From positions 930,001 to 994,000 of the forward strand of contig CASHTG010000008.1 of assembly GCA_949357655.1 (NCBI GenBank): a stretch of DNA of 64,000 nucleotides. The letters are read 5' to 3'. The position numbers and the translations under genes are program-made. How positions within the stretch are numbered: position 1 is the stretch's first letter; every line of letters starts with the position of its first letter. Source of the DNA: Parascedosporium putredinis (lineage: Eukaryota; Ascomycota; Sordariomycetes; Microascales; Microascaceae). Shown one piece after another: positions 24,460-36,952 of the stretch. The notes beneath the pieces were generated by a model. It did not search any database. It was given only the letters and a program-made list of their open reading frames with translations, and was not told the DNA's origin.

Positions 24460-25174
24460 AAACGGGTACCGAGCTACACTCCTGGGTGCCTACCAAAACC
24501 AACTGTTGCCTCACAACAGGCTTTCGATAGCCCACATCAAATACCGGTGGAAAGGCAAGACCCATGCAGAGAAACCATCCCCATGGAGGGGATCTGTCAA
24601 AGGGCGGTTGGGTCGGTACCTTGCCCTACGAAGTTCGCAGGATCGTGTTATTGTCATCTTCACTGCGTTTCTTCCCATTGTCGGAGCACTCGAGATGGGT
24701 GTATTAGATCCCTAATGGTTCTGGTTCAATTCCTCACCACCGCACATTCGGACAAGTCATTCGAGGCGGCCATGTTGATACTTTGAACCTGAACCTGTAC
24801 ATATATATAACGACGCTTATGATACCTAGCCCACCTTTTTGTTTAAAAGAAATCCGAAAAATTAATCATCCATTCGCTCCCAGTGCCAACATTGAACAGA
24901 ACATTGAAATCTCTCCAGGTGGAGAAACTATGACGGCACCATTTTAAGTCCATGTCCGCCGCTTAAGTCCGGCAAAGCGAGTGCCGCCCTAATGTGCCGT
25001 CCGAACCGATGGCCCAGCACGTGCTCATTTTCTTGGCAAAAGTTCGAACCCTCCGCCGCTTTTATCGACTCTCCCTTGCTTTTCCGGAGCCGCAAGCCCA
25101 CTCCAAAATCGCATGAGTCAAGATCTCTTGGCAATCGGGGCCGATGGGTGAAGAATCTCGTGAAAAACCTCAAG
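24460..25174. other. intergenic
   Basis: No gene seen. It contains an AT-rich stretch around 24800 (ACATATATATAACG). Confidence 0.5.
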
Positions 25175-26935
25175 ATGTGCCGGAGCGCGGGGCGGGGTCT
25201 CCCGCGCCCGCGTCCGCACCCGCACCCGTTACCGCCCCGGCTGAAATCACGGCCGCCCCCAGCCCAAGCCACCGCTGACGACCCCAGCTCGGAAACACAA
25301 CCGGGGGTGGCGTCCTCGCCAACGACGACGATGCGACGGCCCCGCCGGAGCGAGAGCTTCACTCCGTTTTCTCGCGCCGGACCAAGCTCTTCCTCGTCTT
25401 CCTCACCATTTTTAGCACCCTCTTTTCCCCTTCTCCGCCTTCGTGTACCTGCCCGCCATCACCCCCATCGCCGAATCCTACCACCGGTCCCTCAGCGAGA
25501 TCAACCTCACCGTGACCGTGTACCAGATCATGCAGGCCGTCGCGCCTCTCTTCTTCGGGGACCTAAGCGACCAAGTGGGCCGTCGCCCCGTGTACGCGCT
25601 CACCTTCCTCATCTATCTCGGCGCCAACATCGGTCTCGCGCTCCAAGATAACTACGCTGCCCTCATGGTCCTCCGCGCCCTCCAAAGCACCGGCTCCAGT
25701 GCCACTGTCGCCATCGGAAACGCGGTTATTGCTGACATCGCCACCAGCGCCGAACGCGGCGGCTACATCACGGCCGTGGTCGCCAGCGCCCAGTTTTCTC
25801 GGCGATAGCCCCGTCATTGGGGGTGTGCTAACTCAGTACCTGGGATGGAGATCGGTGTTTTGGTTTCTGACCATTGCGGCGGGTGTTTTCCTCACCGTGT
25901 ATTTGCCATTTGCCCCAGAGGTTAGTTTGTCCGGTAGTGGTGTTTCCCGTCATCGCCCGAGACGCTCTTTATTATCTGCTTCCTCTTGGAGGGAACCCCC
26001 AACGTGAAGAATACCTCCCTGCTAACTTTTCTACCTCTGGTCAAAGAGCGCCCGCAAAATTGTCGGCAACGGCTCTATACCACCACCAAAATTGAACTCC
26101 TCACTGATAACCCTCATGAGGAACCGTCGCCTCCGTAAGGACCCTGAGCTCGGCCGCACCTCCTCGGCAGCTACTCCGCCGGCGAAAAAGCCCTTCAAGA
26201 TACCAATCCCCAACATATGGGCAGCCATAGTCATCATCTTTGAAAAGGACGTGGGCCCTCTCATGCTCTTCATGTCCCTCTTTGTCATGGCCAACTACGC
26301 CATGCTCGTCCCTCTCCAAGACATTGTACGGCGCCAATACGGCTTCAACGACGTCCAGGTCGGCCTCTGCTTCATCCCCTTCTCCGCGGGGGCCATCGCC
26401 GGTTCAGCCGTCGTGGCGAAGCTCTTGAACTGGAACTACGCCCGCGTCGCCCGTAGCATCGGTGTCTCCCCGACCGAAAGCGCGGAAACGACATGAGGAA
26501 ATTCCCCATCGAACGCGCTAGGTTGGACCTCATGTGGCCCTGGACCATCCTCGCCGTCGGAATGATCATCGCGTGGGGATGGGTCATTGATGCAAAGACA
26601 CGTCTTGCCGTTCCCCTCGTCATTCTTTTCCTCGCCGGAGCGGGGCTGAGTGGGCCCATTGCCATCTTGACAACGCTTCTTGTTGATCTGTACCCCATGA
26701 ATCCTGGGCGTGTGTCCTCCTCATTTAATTTGACGAGGGCGGCGACGAGTGCCATTGGAACTGCCGTCGTCCAGTACATGATTGACGCATGGGGCTATGG
26801 TTTTACATACCTTTTATGGGACTCATCGTGTTAGCAGCCAGCCCCTCCATCTGGATGGTGCGGAAGTGGGGTCCGGCGTGGAGAGAAGAGAGATACCGAC
26901 GCTTTGAGGAGGCAGATGATGATGTTCAGACATGA
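25175..26935 (+). CDS. MFS transporter, DHA1/Qdr-like drug:H+ antiporter, frame breaks
   Basis: Twelve-TM major facilitator. Landmarks: FVYLPAITPIAESY (TM1), GDLSDQVGRRP (the loop 2-3 MFS signature), VIGGVLTQYLGWRSVFWF (motif C region), LITLMRNRRLRKD (central loop) and GPIAILTTLLVDLYPMNPG in the C-terminal half; ends EEADDDVQT at 26935. Sequence style fits DHA1 transporters such as Qdr/Flr1-like exporters of toxic compounds at the plasma membrane; substrate unknown. One intron, 25921-26046, is in phase. Frame changes, all fitting base loss: G5 25303-25307, the C run around 25428-25431, two bases in the TC repeat around 25799-25804, one near 26472, and T4 around 26809-26812. The start is uncertain because the Ala/Pro-rich N-terminal extension is itself frame-disturbed. 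Confidence 0.75.
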
Positions 26936-27349
26936 AAACACTACGCAACATGCTGAACGTACTACATTGGAACTCTGGCCAGCGTTCTAAATAACGAGGA
27001 GATGCATCGTGGATATCTCAAGTGTACCGCTCAATCACCGTGACTGGTTACTAGGTTTTATCACTCCAGAGATTTGATGAGCATACCCAGTAATGTCTTG
27101 GAAAAGCTAGGTTGCACGAATAGATACTCGAGAGTATGCTCCATTTCTTGTCTTTTCATTACGTTGAAATAGGTTTAAATGGACTCACTTTGGCAGTTTT
27201 ATAACCGGGATCAAGGTCGCTAAGGATCGTGTGATGTAAAAGAGCGGCTAGAAATCGCCTATATACAGGGTTGGGCTTTTAATATATACGATGTTACCAT
27301 TGGAAGATTTCCAAACCCCTCTACCTCTGTTTGTCTCGTGGAAACCCAT
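26936..27349. other. intergenic between convergent genes
   Basis: AT-rich, nothing recognised. Confidence 0.5.
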
Positions 27350-28201
27350 TCAGCGACTACAAATCCGCCGTGGCACCCCGTACGAGTGAATGGTCTGGTC
27401 CGCGCAGCCCGCCGGGGTCTGGTACAGGTAGGCGCCAGTGTTGATGTACACCTTTTGCTCTCCGCACACGTACCACGCCGCCTCGTTCTGCCTCTTGATA
27501 TCCGACACGCTCCACGTCAGCGTGTCACCCTGGAACGCGAATTTTCCGTACGTGCCCGGCGTCGCCTCGAACCACGTCTCGAGCGCCCGCTGCGTCTTGT
27601 CGGTCGGGTTCTCGACGTGCATGTAGAGCGGCGTGCCTCCGGTATTGAACACGAGCTGGCCGTCCACCACGTTGAACTGACCCGCGCCCGCGCCGTCGTC
27701 GAGGTAGGCGGCAGAGGACGAACCCGCCGGCTTGACTGCAAGTACTTGTGGTAGTTGGGCTCCGCGACGGCGCGGATCCAGTACCAGCCGCTCACTAGCG
27801 TGGGGCCGGCAGATGAGCCGGTTCCGGTTCGGGTGCTGGATTTAAGCGTGGTTGGGGTAGACGAGGTGGAGCTGACGGGCTTGGCGGTCGTGGTGATCAC
27901 GGCGGTGGAGCTCTTGCTAGTGGAAGTGGCGGCAGGGGTCGTCGCCGTGCCGGGGACACATTGATGATACCAATCACTAGGCTCTGGTTAGGACTCGCTC
28001 ATGGGGCTTTTGCTGCAAAATGCGAGAAATTGATAGAGGTCAGGGTGAGAGCGACTTACTTGAGATGGGTGCAGGTATAGCCAGAACCGCAAGCCGTGGC
28101 GCCGGACCAACCGATCCCACCACATTGGCCCCAGGGGTCTGGGCTTGAGCTGCGGCCAAGGAGGCCAAGAGGGACAATGCAACTGAGCTTTGAAGATACA
28201 T
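27350..28201 (-). CDS. secreted CBM1 protein with unassigned C-terminal domain
   Basis: The signal peptide MYLQSSVALSLLASLAAAQA is followed directly by a fungal cellulose-binding module CBM1 (WGQCGGIGWSGATACGSGY then TCTHL and DWYHQC), split by an intron near 28007-28059 (GTAAGT, CTAAC branch). A Ser/Thr-rich linker (SSTSSTPTTLKSSTRTGTG) leads to a domain starting GWYWIRAVAEPNYHKYLQ and ending TIHSYGVPRRICSR, which I have seen in fungal CBM1 proteins but cannot name. Frame changes by single-base loss: the C run (plus-strand G4 at 28134-28137) inside CBM1, one base at the splice junction and one after KYLQ (about 27735). The module implies extracellular action on plant cell wall; no catalytic residues are recognised. 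Confidence 0.7.
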
Positions 28202-28347
28202 GGTGGATGGCTGGTGTCTGTTGGACAAGACGTGGTAGTATAAGGCTGGAACAAACGCTTGGGACGTCAAAGCTAGGGAGAGAGCATCTGTTTACAGAGA
28301 AGGGAAGCTTGACTGCACCTTTTATATCTCTTGGCAGATGGTCCACG

Positions 28348-28489
28348 GCCATTTCCCTGCTTCTCTCCCATCTCCTTCCCCACAAAATATATGAACAGGG
28401 TGCTCAAACAACCACTTGACCCTCACCCACCGTCACAGCGGGTGAGGCTCGCCTCGTGGAGAAATATGCCTCCGCTTGGAGGAAATCCA
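28348..28489. repeat. imperfect direct repeat, copy 1 (upstream of CBM1 gene)
   Basis: About 142 bases matching 28538-28680 in the same orientation: shared blocks such as CCCATCTCC, ATATAT near AACAG and GGAGAAATAT in the same order. Lies 150 bases upstream of the CBM1 gene start, so it overlaps its promoter. Confidence 0.7.
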
Positions 28490-28537
28490 ACTTGACCGGC
28501 ACACGCAGCACAAATACGGCAAACGTCGCATGGTTCA

Positions 28538-28680
28538 GGCCCATTCCCCAGTTTCCGTCCCATCTCCCTCCCACAAATATATATTAACAGAGTGCCTAAA
28601 TAAGTGGTGGGCCTTTATCCAGCGTTGCATTGGCGGGACGCTGCCCTCGCGGAGAAATATCCTTCCGTTTAGAGCCAATC
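28538..28680. repeat. imperfect direct repeat, copy 2
   Basis: Second copy of the 28348-28489 block, with substitutions and small indels. Confidence 0.7.
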
Positions 28681-29135
28681 CTACTCACAACGTGCGCGCA
28701 ATGCCGTGAACCCGTTTCTATCGCTACGAAACCCCTCGAAACTTTGGTTCTGAGTGACAGGTAAAAGTGGGACAACGGTCTAGGAGCAAGTCTCATCAAA
28801 TCAATTGGATTGACAACATCCCACAACCATGCTCTCTCAGTGCCTAACGCCCGCCTGCTCGGCGGTATTCCAGCCAACGACGCATTTCGGGTATTCAACA
28901 GTGTCATGGCCATTACTAGCCACATGACGCACCGAAAGGTTGTCGTCTGTAAGATCAGAACTATGATAAAGGGTACCTTTGGTAGGTAATCCTATGAAAT
29001 ACCAATCGGCTCTAAGTTTACATATAGGAGCCAGTCTAAGAGGAAAGGAATGTCCTTTGTGTTATCGAACTTCAAGAGAAAAACAGCCATTTGAAGACGG
29101 GCAAGCACTGGCCTAATAGGGCTGGGTCTATAGGG
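28681..29135. other. intergenic
   Basis: Nothing recognised beyond the end of the direct repeat. Confidence 0.5.
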
Positions 29136-31058
29136 CTATGTTGCCTTCCTTGGGATAATCGGGACCAAGATTTGGGACGGATACTGCTGCCCAGTCCAAA
29201 GCCGATGGTCCCCCTCGTTCACCTGAAGACTTTCATGACGTGTAAATATCTTTTGGCCCCCGCCCGGTTTGTTTGTCGCTATAGTCAAGTCGTTAGTTTT
29301 TGTTGATGGGAGTATGACGAGTATCAAGAGGAGTATGTGAATCAGAGGGTCTCGCTTACAGCAATGTCAGTTCCTTGCACGATAAATCGCAACTTTTCAC
29401 CCGGCCGATAAATCATGGAGCTAGCCCAGAGTTCAATGTCTAGCTGGTATACTTTGTTTATCTCCAACTTATCTTCTCCCTTATGTGCTGCAACCGGCTG
29501 TCCGGGAGCGGATAGGGTAGGGTCAATTTCTCGTCGCGAAGCGCGGAGCCACCCAAGCGCCACCGGACCATCCGAAAACCTGTTCAAGAAATTTCAGTTT
29601 ACCAATCAAATAGATGGCGAAGAGATGGATCGGGGGACGTACTGCGCGTAGAATGCTTGTCCGACAACGCGATCCTGGCTGTCCATCTTATAGATGGCAA
29701 CAAACACGTCCATGTCATCGCCCTCGCTAGTTTCCATGAAGAGAGTGGCTGATATGTGCCCGGTAATCTCCACTTCGCTCGAGAATACTTTGTCAAAAAC
29801 AGCGCGGGATGCCATGGGCCCCGAGGATAGCGAGTGGTATTCGATATGGGATGGCTTTTCGGCTGCTGCGTCGAGCATCGACGATGTTGCGGCATCCAAG
29901 TACCATGGGGTATGTTCCTGTCTTGCCAGAGGCCACTCCATCTCATCTCTCCAAACACCTTGATACCAACGATCGCTCACCTCTAACTGGACTGGGGGCC
30001 AAGACTCAACTTCGGTATCGTCACGATTCTTGAGAAACTTTTCGTAGAACTGGCGCTGTTTTTCCACGATGTGGGGTTCGTAATAAAACTCCCACTTTCT
30101 ACGCCTGTGCACAAGCAGCCATTTCTCGCGACTGGAAATCTTTTTATAGCCCTCCAATGTTCCGCGCGTATGCAACCCCTGATCGGCGAAGCTCGCGATG
30201 ACAAACGCCGGGACTTCAATCTCTTCTAGCCGGGCTGCTTTAGATTGCCAGAGTTGGTCGAAGAACGGATGATCGTGAAACTCTTGCATGAGATCCTCCA
30301 CCATGTTCACTGCCGCCCCCACCGCTCCGCAATATAGGGGAAGAAACTTGTATCGGGGATACCTCCGTGACGAACGACTTCCCGGTAAAAGTCGGACCAG
30401 CCCTCGTCGGGCACGATGCACTTGAGGCTCGGGGGCTTAAGGGCAGCCACGTGCCACTGGCTGACCGCCAGGTATGAGACGCCGCTCAGTCCCACCTTCC
30501 CGTTGCTCCATGGTTGAGCGGCTAGCCATTCAATGGTGTCGTAGAAACTCTCGGCCTCCTCTAGACCGGAAGAGAAGGTGGCGATGCCCTCTCCGTACCA
30601 AGTTCCAGCCACGTCTACGATGGCGACCGCATACCCATTTTGCGTCCAATACAGAGGGTCTGGCGCCTCGAAGCACGTATAATCCGAGTACCACTCCCGC
30701 TTGGCGCCCGAATGAGGATAGATTTTCCAAAGCGGCGCAGCATTATGCTTTCCATATGGCTGTTGTGCATATAATCAAAGCGTCAGTGACTGGAGATGTC
30801 TTTGCTACGCAAATTAAACGGAAAGAACTATACCGTCCATGAGATGATCAACGGAACCTCCGGAGTCTCGTCCTGCGGCCGAAATACGTCGGCAAAAGCG
30901 TGAAAACCTGTACGGAGGGGGATAGCAACATGCGTTTCCACTATCATCCCGTCCACGATTTTCTTCGAGTAATTCTGTGGCACTGCCCCTCGGGAGGCGG
31001 GCGCGGATAACGGCGAGGTGAATACATGTTGTACCTGACAATTCTTTGGTTCAGACAT
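29136..31058 (-). CDS. CocE/NonD-type (S15 family) hydrolase, one main frame break
   Basis: Exons 30834-31058, 29643-30759, 29360-29579 and 29136-29278; introns 30760-30833, 29580-29642 and 29279-29359. About 568 residues. N-terminal alpha/beta-hydrolase fold: SWTPYGKHNAAP, VDVAGTWYGEG, nucleophile elbow GLSGVSYLA (Ser), acid/His region FADQGLHTRG. The C-terminal part (FSDGPVALGWLRASRREI, IYRPGEKLRFIVQGTDIA) is the jelly-roll domain of X-Pro dipeptidyl-peptidase/CocE proteins. The family hydrolyses esters or peptides; cocaine esterase and glutaryl-acylases are members, so the substrate is open. The frame breaks at C5 30316-30320 (one base), and one base is lacking at the last splice junction. 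No signal peptide. It may belong to the putative catabolic cluster at 29-39 kb. Confidence 0.8.
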
Positions 31059-32335
31059 TTTGCGTCGATTGTGTCGTATTATCTAGAACGCGAGTACTAT
31101 TACAACATAAGCTCAGAGGCTGCTGTATCCTTGAGAATAGGGATGTAAGTCTGCATAGACTTTAGGTATATATGCCGTTATCATCGCAACAACATCTTGG
31201 CGCGGGTTCCGTCCTTTGTGACACGCACTACTTACACTTCTCCCATCGGAGTCCGATTACCGATGCCCCCTTACCCCACCATTTCGGGACCCGAAACCTT
31301 CTAGAAGCTAACAGCATGTAGATTATTTAATTAGGCGAGTTATCAGATTGGAAAACTAGTTCCAGCTTTGGTGCTGCTGAAGAAGCACGTCCTAGATACT
31401 CTCATCCCCAACTGGCCAAAGCCATGGATGTTGTACCAGTAGCACCGAACAAACCCCCTCTGGCAATACTAAATCTACGTTTTCCCCCAAACCGCCCATT
31501 GTGCTGAAGATGGAGGCCTGATGCAATGTCTTTCGAAAGTGAGGAAACCCCTACCATCCGGGAAATATAGCCATGGACTCCACAATCGCTCTTCACCGTT
31601 TCAAGGGCAAAGGGTCCGTCATAACGATAATTCTGTACGCAAGCAAAGACACCATATATCATCGCCTCAATTACTTTGACAGTCAGGCACGGAGATATTG
31701 CAACAGAAATCTGCTATTTGTCTAATCATAATCGGGTTAGAGGCTCCATCAGCTCGGTTGGCCAATAGTACTTGGGGGTGGCCTCGGCAATTGCTCATCC
31801 CTCATTTTCCAGGGTTCCCCGAAGACATGATTTGTAGAATGCTTTGGGGAACCCATTTCATCGCCGCTTCCCCATCTTTCAGATGTCCCTCGCATTAAAC
31901 GTCCGGACCTTCCGGCTCATCGTGATTTGTGTTTCAGTGTTCTCTAACGCTTACATACGTTTATATGTACGCGAGGAGCACGGCGTATTATCACTCTCTT
32001 GGGTTCCTTTTTCAGATTGGACGCAGGCTACCCTTAAAACATTTCCTCACGCCTGTCCGTACCCGCAGAGTCGCGGCCTGCAAGATGTTTCCTGTTCCCC
32101 CGGCATCTCCTCTTGTACAGTCTCTACGCGTAGTATCGGCAGTTGGTGTGCTTTATTGGTGGCTGAGCTAAAAGCCCATCCTGGGGCTAGGGAAACTGGG
32201 GAAATCAATCAGTGCGGGGTCGCAGTAACCCGAATTGACCAGCATCAATTCGATTCGGGATCTCTAAATCTCAACTGCTGGTCCTCCCCGACTAGTTGAA
32301 TGTTCCTATCCCGACACATTGCGGTCTTACTAAAC
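31059..32335. other. intergenic between divergent hydrolase and regulator
   Basis: 1.3 kb of shared promoter region. I see no gene; short frames on both strands lack support. Confidence 0.5.
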
Positions 32336-34561
32336 ATGGCGATGTCGTTCCAGCACAACAAAGGCGGGCTCAGCTGTGATCGCTGTCGCGCAAGAAAGAT
32401 CAAGGTATCAATTGATGCCATTCCCGCGATTTAACATGACGATGCCAGGCTAATCGGACAAAGTGCATCAGATCCGCGCGTGGGGACTGCGAAAGCTGTC
32501 TCAGGGCAGGCCACCGCTGTCATTCAAGTAGCACAAAACGATCTCGCCCTTACTATCAAACCTCCAAAGAGCAGTATGAGCTCATGGCCAACATTGTCCA
32601 CCACTTCCTCCCGGATATCGCCCTAGAAACAAGCAGCCTCCGCCACGCAGTAGCCAAGTTGTCTGAGCGAAACGATCAAGAAAGGAAGCAGCCCCGGGAG
32701 GTCCAGGCCGAGGACGGCACCGCAGAGAGGCCATGGCGTCCTGATCTGTCCCCAGATGACTCCTCATGCCACGGCTCACAGCCCCTCTCCCATCCATCTG
32801 TCAAGCCGGTTTTCGACGGCATGGGGGCCTTTGCGGACGCAACAGCTACCGAGCGTGAGAGTCACCAGCCCTGTCAACTATGTTCTTTAGACGGCTCTAC
32901 TAACGTTATCGCGTACCCTAGGTGTTGCAACGGGTTCTAGCTGGGCTGTATTTTACCAACAAATTCGAGAAACGCTGGCCCACAGTCGAAGGGAACTGCT
33001 TCAGACACAACCCACATTTCTCTGCGATACGTTTGATGCCGATAGAGAGTCCTTCGCTATCCCACTCGATTTGCCTCCTCGCGATCTCGTCGACCAGTAC
33101 TCACTCAAGTTCTTCGCAGAGGTGAACGCTGGTAACGGCATCTTGGACTATGCACAGTTCCATAACGATGTCGAAGAAGTCTATCAGAATAGCCCCGTGG
33201 TGACACATGCCTCTATGCGCACTATTTTCCTAGTCCTTGCACTTAGCGCGCAGGGGAGGACTCGATTGAGTATTTTGAAAAGGCTTCTCCGTATGCCGAA
33301 GGTATGCTCCGTGAAGGTAGCCTGCGCAGCATCCAAGCACTTATTCTATCCGTAAGCACCACCCACACGCATAGTGCTACGCTTCCTGTGCTCTAATATG
33401 AACCATGTAGGCTCTATTCCATCTCGGCCGAAATAGTCGCAACCGAGCCTGGATTGATATTGGATGTGCTGTCCGAATCGGGCAATCCCTTGGTCTTCAT
33501 ATACAGTCCCCCGACGCAAACGTTTCCACCCAGACAGGTAACCACAATAAAGTCTGGTGGGCCCTCCACAACGTGGAGACCTTTCTATCGTGTATGCTTG
33601 GACGTCCTCCCGGAATTCCGCTAGATCATATCAGCACTTCAAATCCTCCTGGAGCGGTATGTTAATGTCCCCCAGCCCACGGATCTAGTCAGCGCTAAAG
33701 AGAGCGTGCAGCTGCATATGCAAGACCCGTGGACCCCGCAAGACTACGCCGTGGCTTCGGTGTCTCTTACCCAGATTATATCCAGTCTTCTCAGCCGTAT
33801 GTACTGGAAACAAAGCCCCGAAAACCCCAAGGTCGTCGTCAAGGACCTTTTGAACCAGCTCCAAAAGTGGTGGGACGATTTGCCTGTGTATCTTCGCCCG
33901 GGTCGCCCAACAGCGCCGTCATACGTGCGCTCTCTTACCCATTTAGGCCTTCGCTATCACCATGCTATCCTTCTATTGACTAGGCCGTACCTCCTACTCT
34001 CCGTCGACCATAGCGCCTCTGGCGATGATCACTGGAAGGACTGCGTGGAAAAATGCGAGAATTCCAACCGTCAATCCATCGCCCTCTTGATGGAGATGGC
34101 CAAGTTGGGGCTCTTGAGCGAGCTCTCGTTCTTCGACGCATACTACATCATAAGCAATAGCGCCATCCTATTCTTACGCTATTTAAAAACACCTACAACT
34201 CAGCTGATGGCAGAAATGAAAAGGTTCCAACCCCTCTTCCCTTTTGCTACGCGACTTGGTGTGGGCCGCTGGTCTCAGCGGGCGTTTGAAGCGCTTCTCG
34301 AAGCCACCAAGGTATCTGACGATCAGCATCGGTAGGTGTTTCCGAACCAGTAGCGAGAATATGTTGCCGACGAGCGTGCTAATCGATTCCATCAGAGATA
34401 TTTTGACTACCGCATCGTCGGCCACAGGGAGTACTCTTGTCGATCCATTTCTGGAGATCAACCAAGTTGGCCAAATGATTGAAGACTTTTGGGAAATTTC
34501 GGCCTTCACGGACCTGGGGCATACACAGCTAGACGATATATTGCAAAGTTACCCAAGTTGA
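32336..34561 (+). CDS. Zn2Cys6 transcription factor with fungal_trans domain
   Basis: Exons 32336-32404, 32464-32854, 32922-33351 and 33411 onward; introns 32405-32463, 32855-32921 (CTACTAAC) and 33352-33410. The binuclear cluster is CX2CX6CX7CX2CX6C, reading CDRCRARKIK and then, across intron 1, CIRSARGDCESCLRAGHRC; it is complete only when the intron is removed. The middle and C-terminal parts are the fungal-specific transcription factor domain (RAWIDIGCAVRIGQSLGLHI, LLNQLQKWWDDLPVYLRPG, RYHHAILLLTRPYLLLS). Frame changes: one base at G4 33253-33256, two bases near 33655, and two near 34333-34336; the tail then reads LDDILQSYPS. A nuclear, DNA-binding regulator that recognises CGG-type half sites. 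Candidate local regulator of the neighbouring enzymes. Confidence 0.8.
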
Positions 34562-35277
34562 ATGCCCACTCATCACACACATATGCCGCCCACAACTTCC
34601 TTTGCTGTTTAACACGCCCAGCGTCCAAAAACCATCGCGCTGGCGTTATTGGGGTTTAGAGGAAAGCTCCACGTGAATCGGGACCCAGTATTACCTAGTA
34701 ACCTGGACCTTCGTATCGTGTGTTCCGAACCAAGACTCATGGCTATAGTCTCCCACAAGGCACCATGGATGTAAATACAAGTATACCACGGCTGCATACG
34801 TCTCTAAATCGCACGGGGTAACTATTAAGAGGCAAACAACCAACCTACATAATAAACTCTAATGGCAGATGTACACCACCGTTGAATGAATCTCCGCCTT
34901 CCCCAGCTAGCGTCGGTATCAAGAAAGGGTGGTGGAGACGCGTTTTACCCCGCGTCGGGCCCCGAACCCCACAACCGGAACCCGTAATTCCCCAATCTCG
35001 GAAATATAGCACCCGTTCGGTCTTGGTAGCGCATAGTAATCCGTGGAGGACACACATCAGTGATCGGGGGCGGGCTCAAAGACTATCCCGTCAGGTCCGA
35101 AATGAGGATGTAGAGCCCGTAGAGGTTCAACTAACTAAGCCGTACCTAGACGAAACAGATTCCACACTTCTGCGAAGATAAATAAACCTAATAGAGTTAT
35201 GCCTTTCCATAGGTCAACAGTCAAGGATTCCCCTTCTTCATCAAGAGCAACAACCATCAACACACTTGTTCATCAAC
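34562..35277. other. intergenic
   Basis: No supported gene. Confidence 0.5.
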
Positions 35278-36026
35278 ATGTCTTCCTCGATATCACTTCA
35301 GCCATCAAGCCGGAGGTTGACAGGACTAGAAGCCAGCGACGGCCAAAGATTACCAGCGACAAATGCTTCTCCTGGCTCCTACATCAACGATGAGTGGAAA
35401 GGCAAAGAAAGGGCTCGCAAGCCCGCCACTTTCTTTACCTGGAAACTCCTGAGCATACCTGCCTTCGTTACAGCCGCGTACGCTTTGAACTTTTGGTCGA
35501 TTTCGTCCGACTTGGTGATCCAGCCATTATCGAGCGCATTCGAGGCTCGGTATTTGGCGTAAGCCACATCTTGGGCGGGCTGACTACCATGGCCTTGGGT
35601 CCATTTCAATTTCTCCCCAAGTTTCGGAAACAAAATACCTTGGCCCATCGCGTGATCGGTCGCATCTACATGTTCGGCATCTTGATCGGCGGCATAAATG
35701 CCTTTTATGTGTCTTTCGTTTCTTTGTGCCGCCCCATCGGCCAGTACGCCTTCGCCTTTCTAGGGTTGATCTGGCTCGTAACCGGAATTCAGGGTATGGC
35801 CAAGATATGGGCCGGGAATCTTGAGGAACATCGCAATTGGATGACAAGGAATTTCTCCCTCACATATGCTGCCGTTATGCTACGCTGGCAACTACCGCTA
35901 TTCATATCCATGGGCATGGATGTCGAACCGGCACTCACTCTCACCGGAATCACATGTTGGCTTCCAAATCTCATCTTTGCGGAATGGTGGATCAAGCGGA
36001 GATACATCGCAGGCGGTTCAACTTAG
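35278..36026 (+). CDS. DUF2306-type membrane protein
   Basis: The ATG at 35278 (MSSSISLQPSSRRLTG) gives 249 residues when one base is added around 35563, where the frame otherwise hits TAA; the total is then exactly 250 codons. Membrane segments: LLSIPAFVTAAYALNFWSIS, HILGGLTTMALGPFQFLP, IYMFGILIGGINAFYVSFVS, YAFAFLGLIWLVTGIQGMA, RWQLPLFISMGM. Motifs typical of DUF2306 are GPFQFLPKFR, HRVIGRIYM and EEHRNWMTRNFSLTYAA; the conserved His residues within and next to membrane helices have led to suggestions of cofactor or haem binding, but no function is established. Lies next to the SnoaL-like/oxygenase pair. Confidence 0.75.
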
Positions 36027-36363
36027 ATTACATGCCCAACCTCCTCAAGATACTCACCCACCAGTGTAGAGATGCACGCACGCCATGGACTTTATATACC
36101 TCGCCTAGGCGCATAATTTACCTCGTAGCTGATTACTATAGCCTTATCCGGCCCACACTTTCGCAGTTCAATAGCAGCGGGAAAGCGTCCCTCGATGTGA
36201 CTCCATAAACAGATTGCCTTAGCGTAAGCTCCAGTGTACCAAGCGTCTACAGGTACGGCGTAAAGACGACAGATATTGGGGTCACCGACCCTGAGGACAT
36301 CACCGTTTCAAAGAGGGAGAGAACTATTGTTTTGTTTTGAGCTAGCTACTCATCGATATTCGT
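36027..36363. other. short intergenic between convergent genes
   Basis: Nothing recognised. Confidence 0.5.
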
Positions 36364-36952
36364 CTAATTCCCCTGCGGAGGTTGCGCCCATTCCAAGACG
36401 TAGCTTTGGGTGCTTTCCAGCCGATAAATATGACCTTCAGGATCCAAATGATACCAGATGCTCATGTGCACAAGAGGGCCTGCGCCCGGATACACATGAC
36501 CCCATTTTCCCGCAAAGTTTTCCGTTTTGAAGCCATCACGCCCCAGGAACTGCACGTCAACGTCGACCGCCACGTACTTTTTGTCAACATCTATGGCAAC
36601 CTTCTTAGGCCTCAGCTCCTCCGACACGCTGGCATGAAGAGGCTTAATCCAATTCAAGTAGCCACTTAGAGTTTTATCTTCGAGAGACTTGAGATCCATC
36701 TAAAAGCAACTATTAGTGAATGGCCTGGGATATATCGGTATCAAGTGAGAAATATTTGGACACAGTGCAGGTTCCAGCAACGTGAAGAGCGCCAGAAAAT
36801 ATAAATGATGGCGATGCTTAATTCCTTACCACGATGTCCTTGCTATAATATGCGCAATATCGAGAGTAATCGTCCGAATTGAATCCCGCAATGTAATCGT
36901 CAAAAGCCGCACGGCTGGTGAGGCTCTTCGTGCCTGGTTGAATATCCTCCAT
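36364..36952 (-). CDS. SnoaL/NTF2-like small protein
   Basis: Two exons, 36830-36952 and 36364-36699, with a 130-base intron (GTAAGG...TTTTAG); 152 residues, frame intact. No signal peptide or membrane segment. The layout (FDDYIAGFNSDDYSRYCAYY, then TLSGYLNWIKPLHA, KKYVAVDVDVQFLG, HIYRLESTQSYVLEWAQ) is that of a cone-shaped NTF2-like fold as in SnoaL-type cyclases and isomerases; catalytic residues are not obvious. Transcribed divergently from the carotenoid-cleavage-type oxygenase 472 bases away, so co-regulation is likely and it might act on the product of that enzyme (inference). Confidence 0.65.

Noticed and set aside
25175..31058. Secondary-metabolite cluster with PKS or NRPS
   Set aside because: A transporter, regulator and hydrolase are present in the wider region, but no backbone enzyme is seen anywhere in the window.
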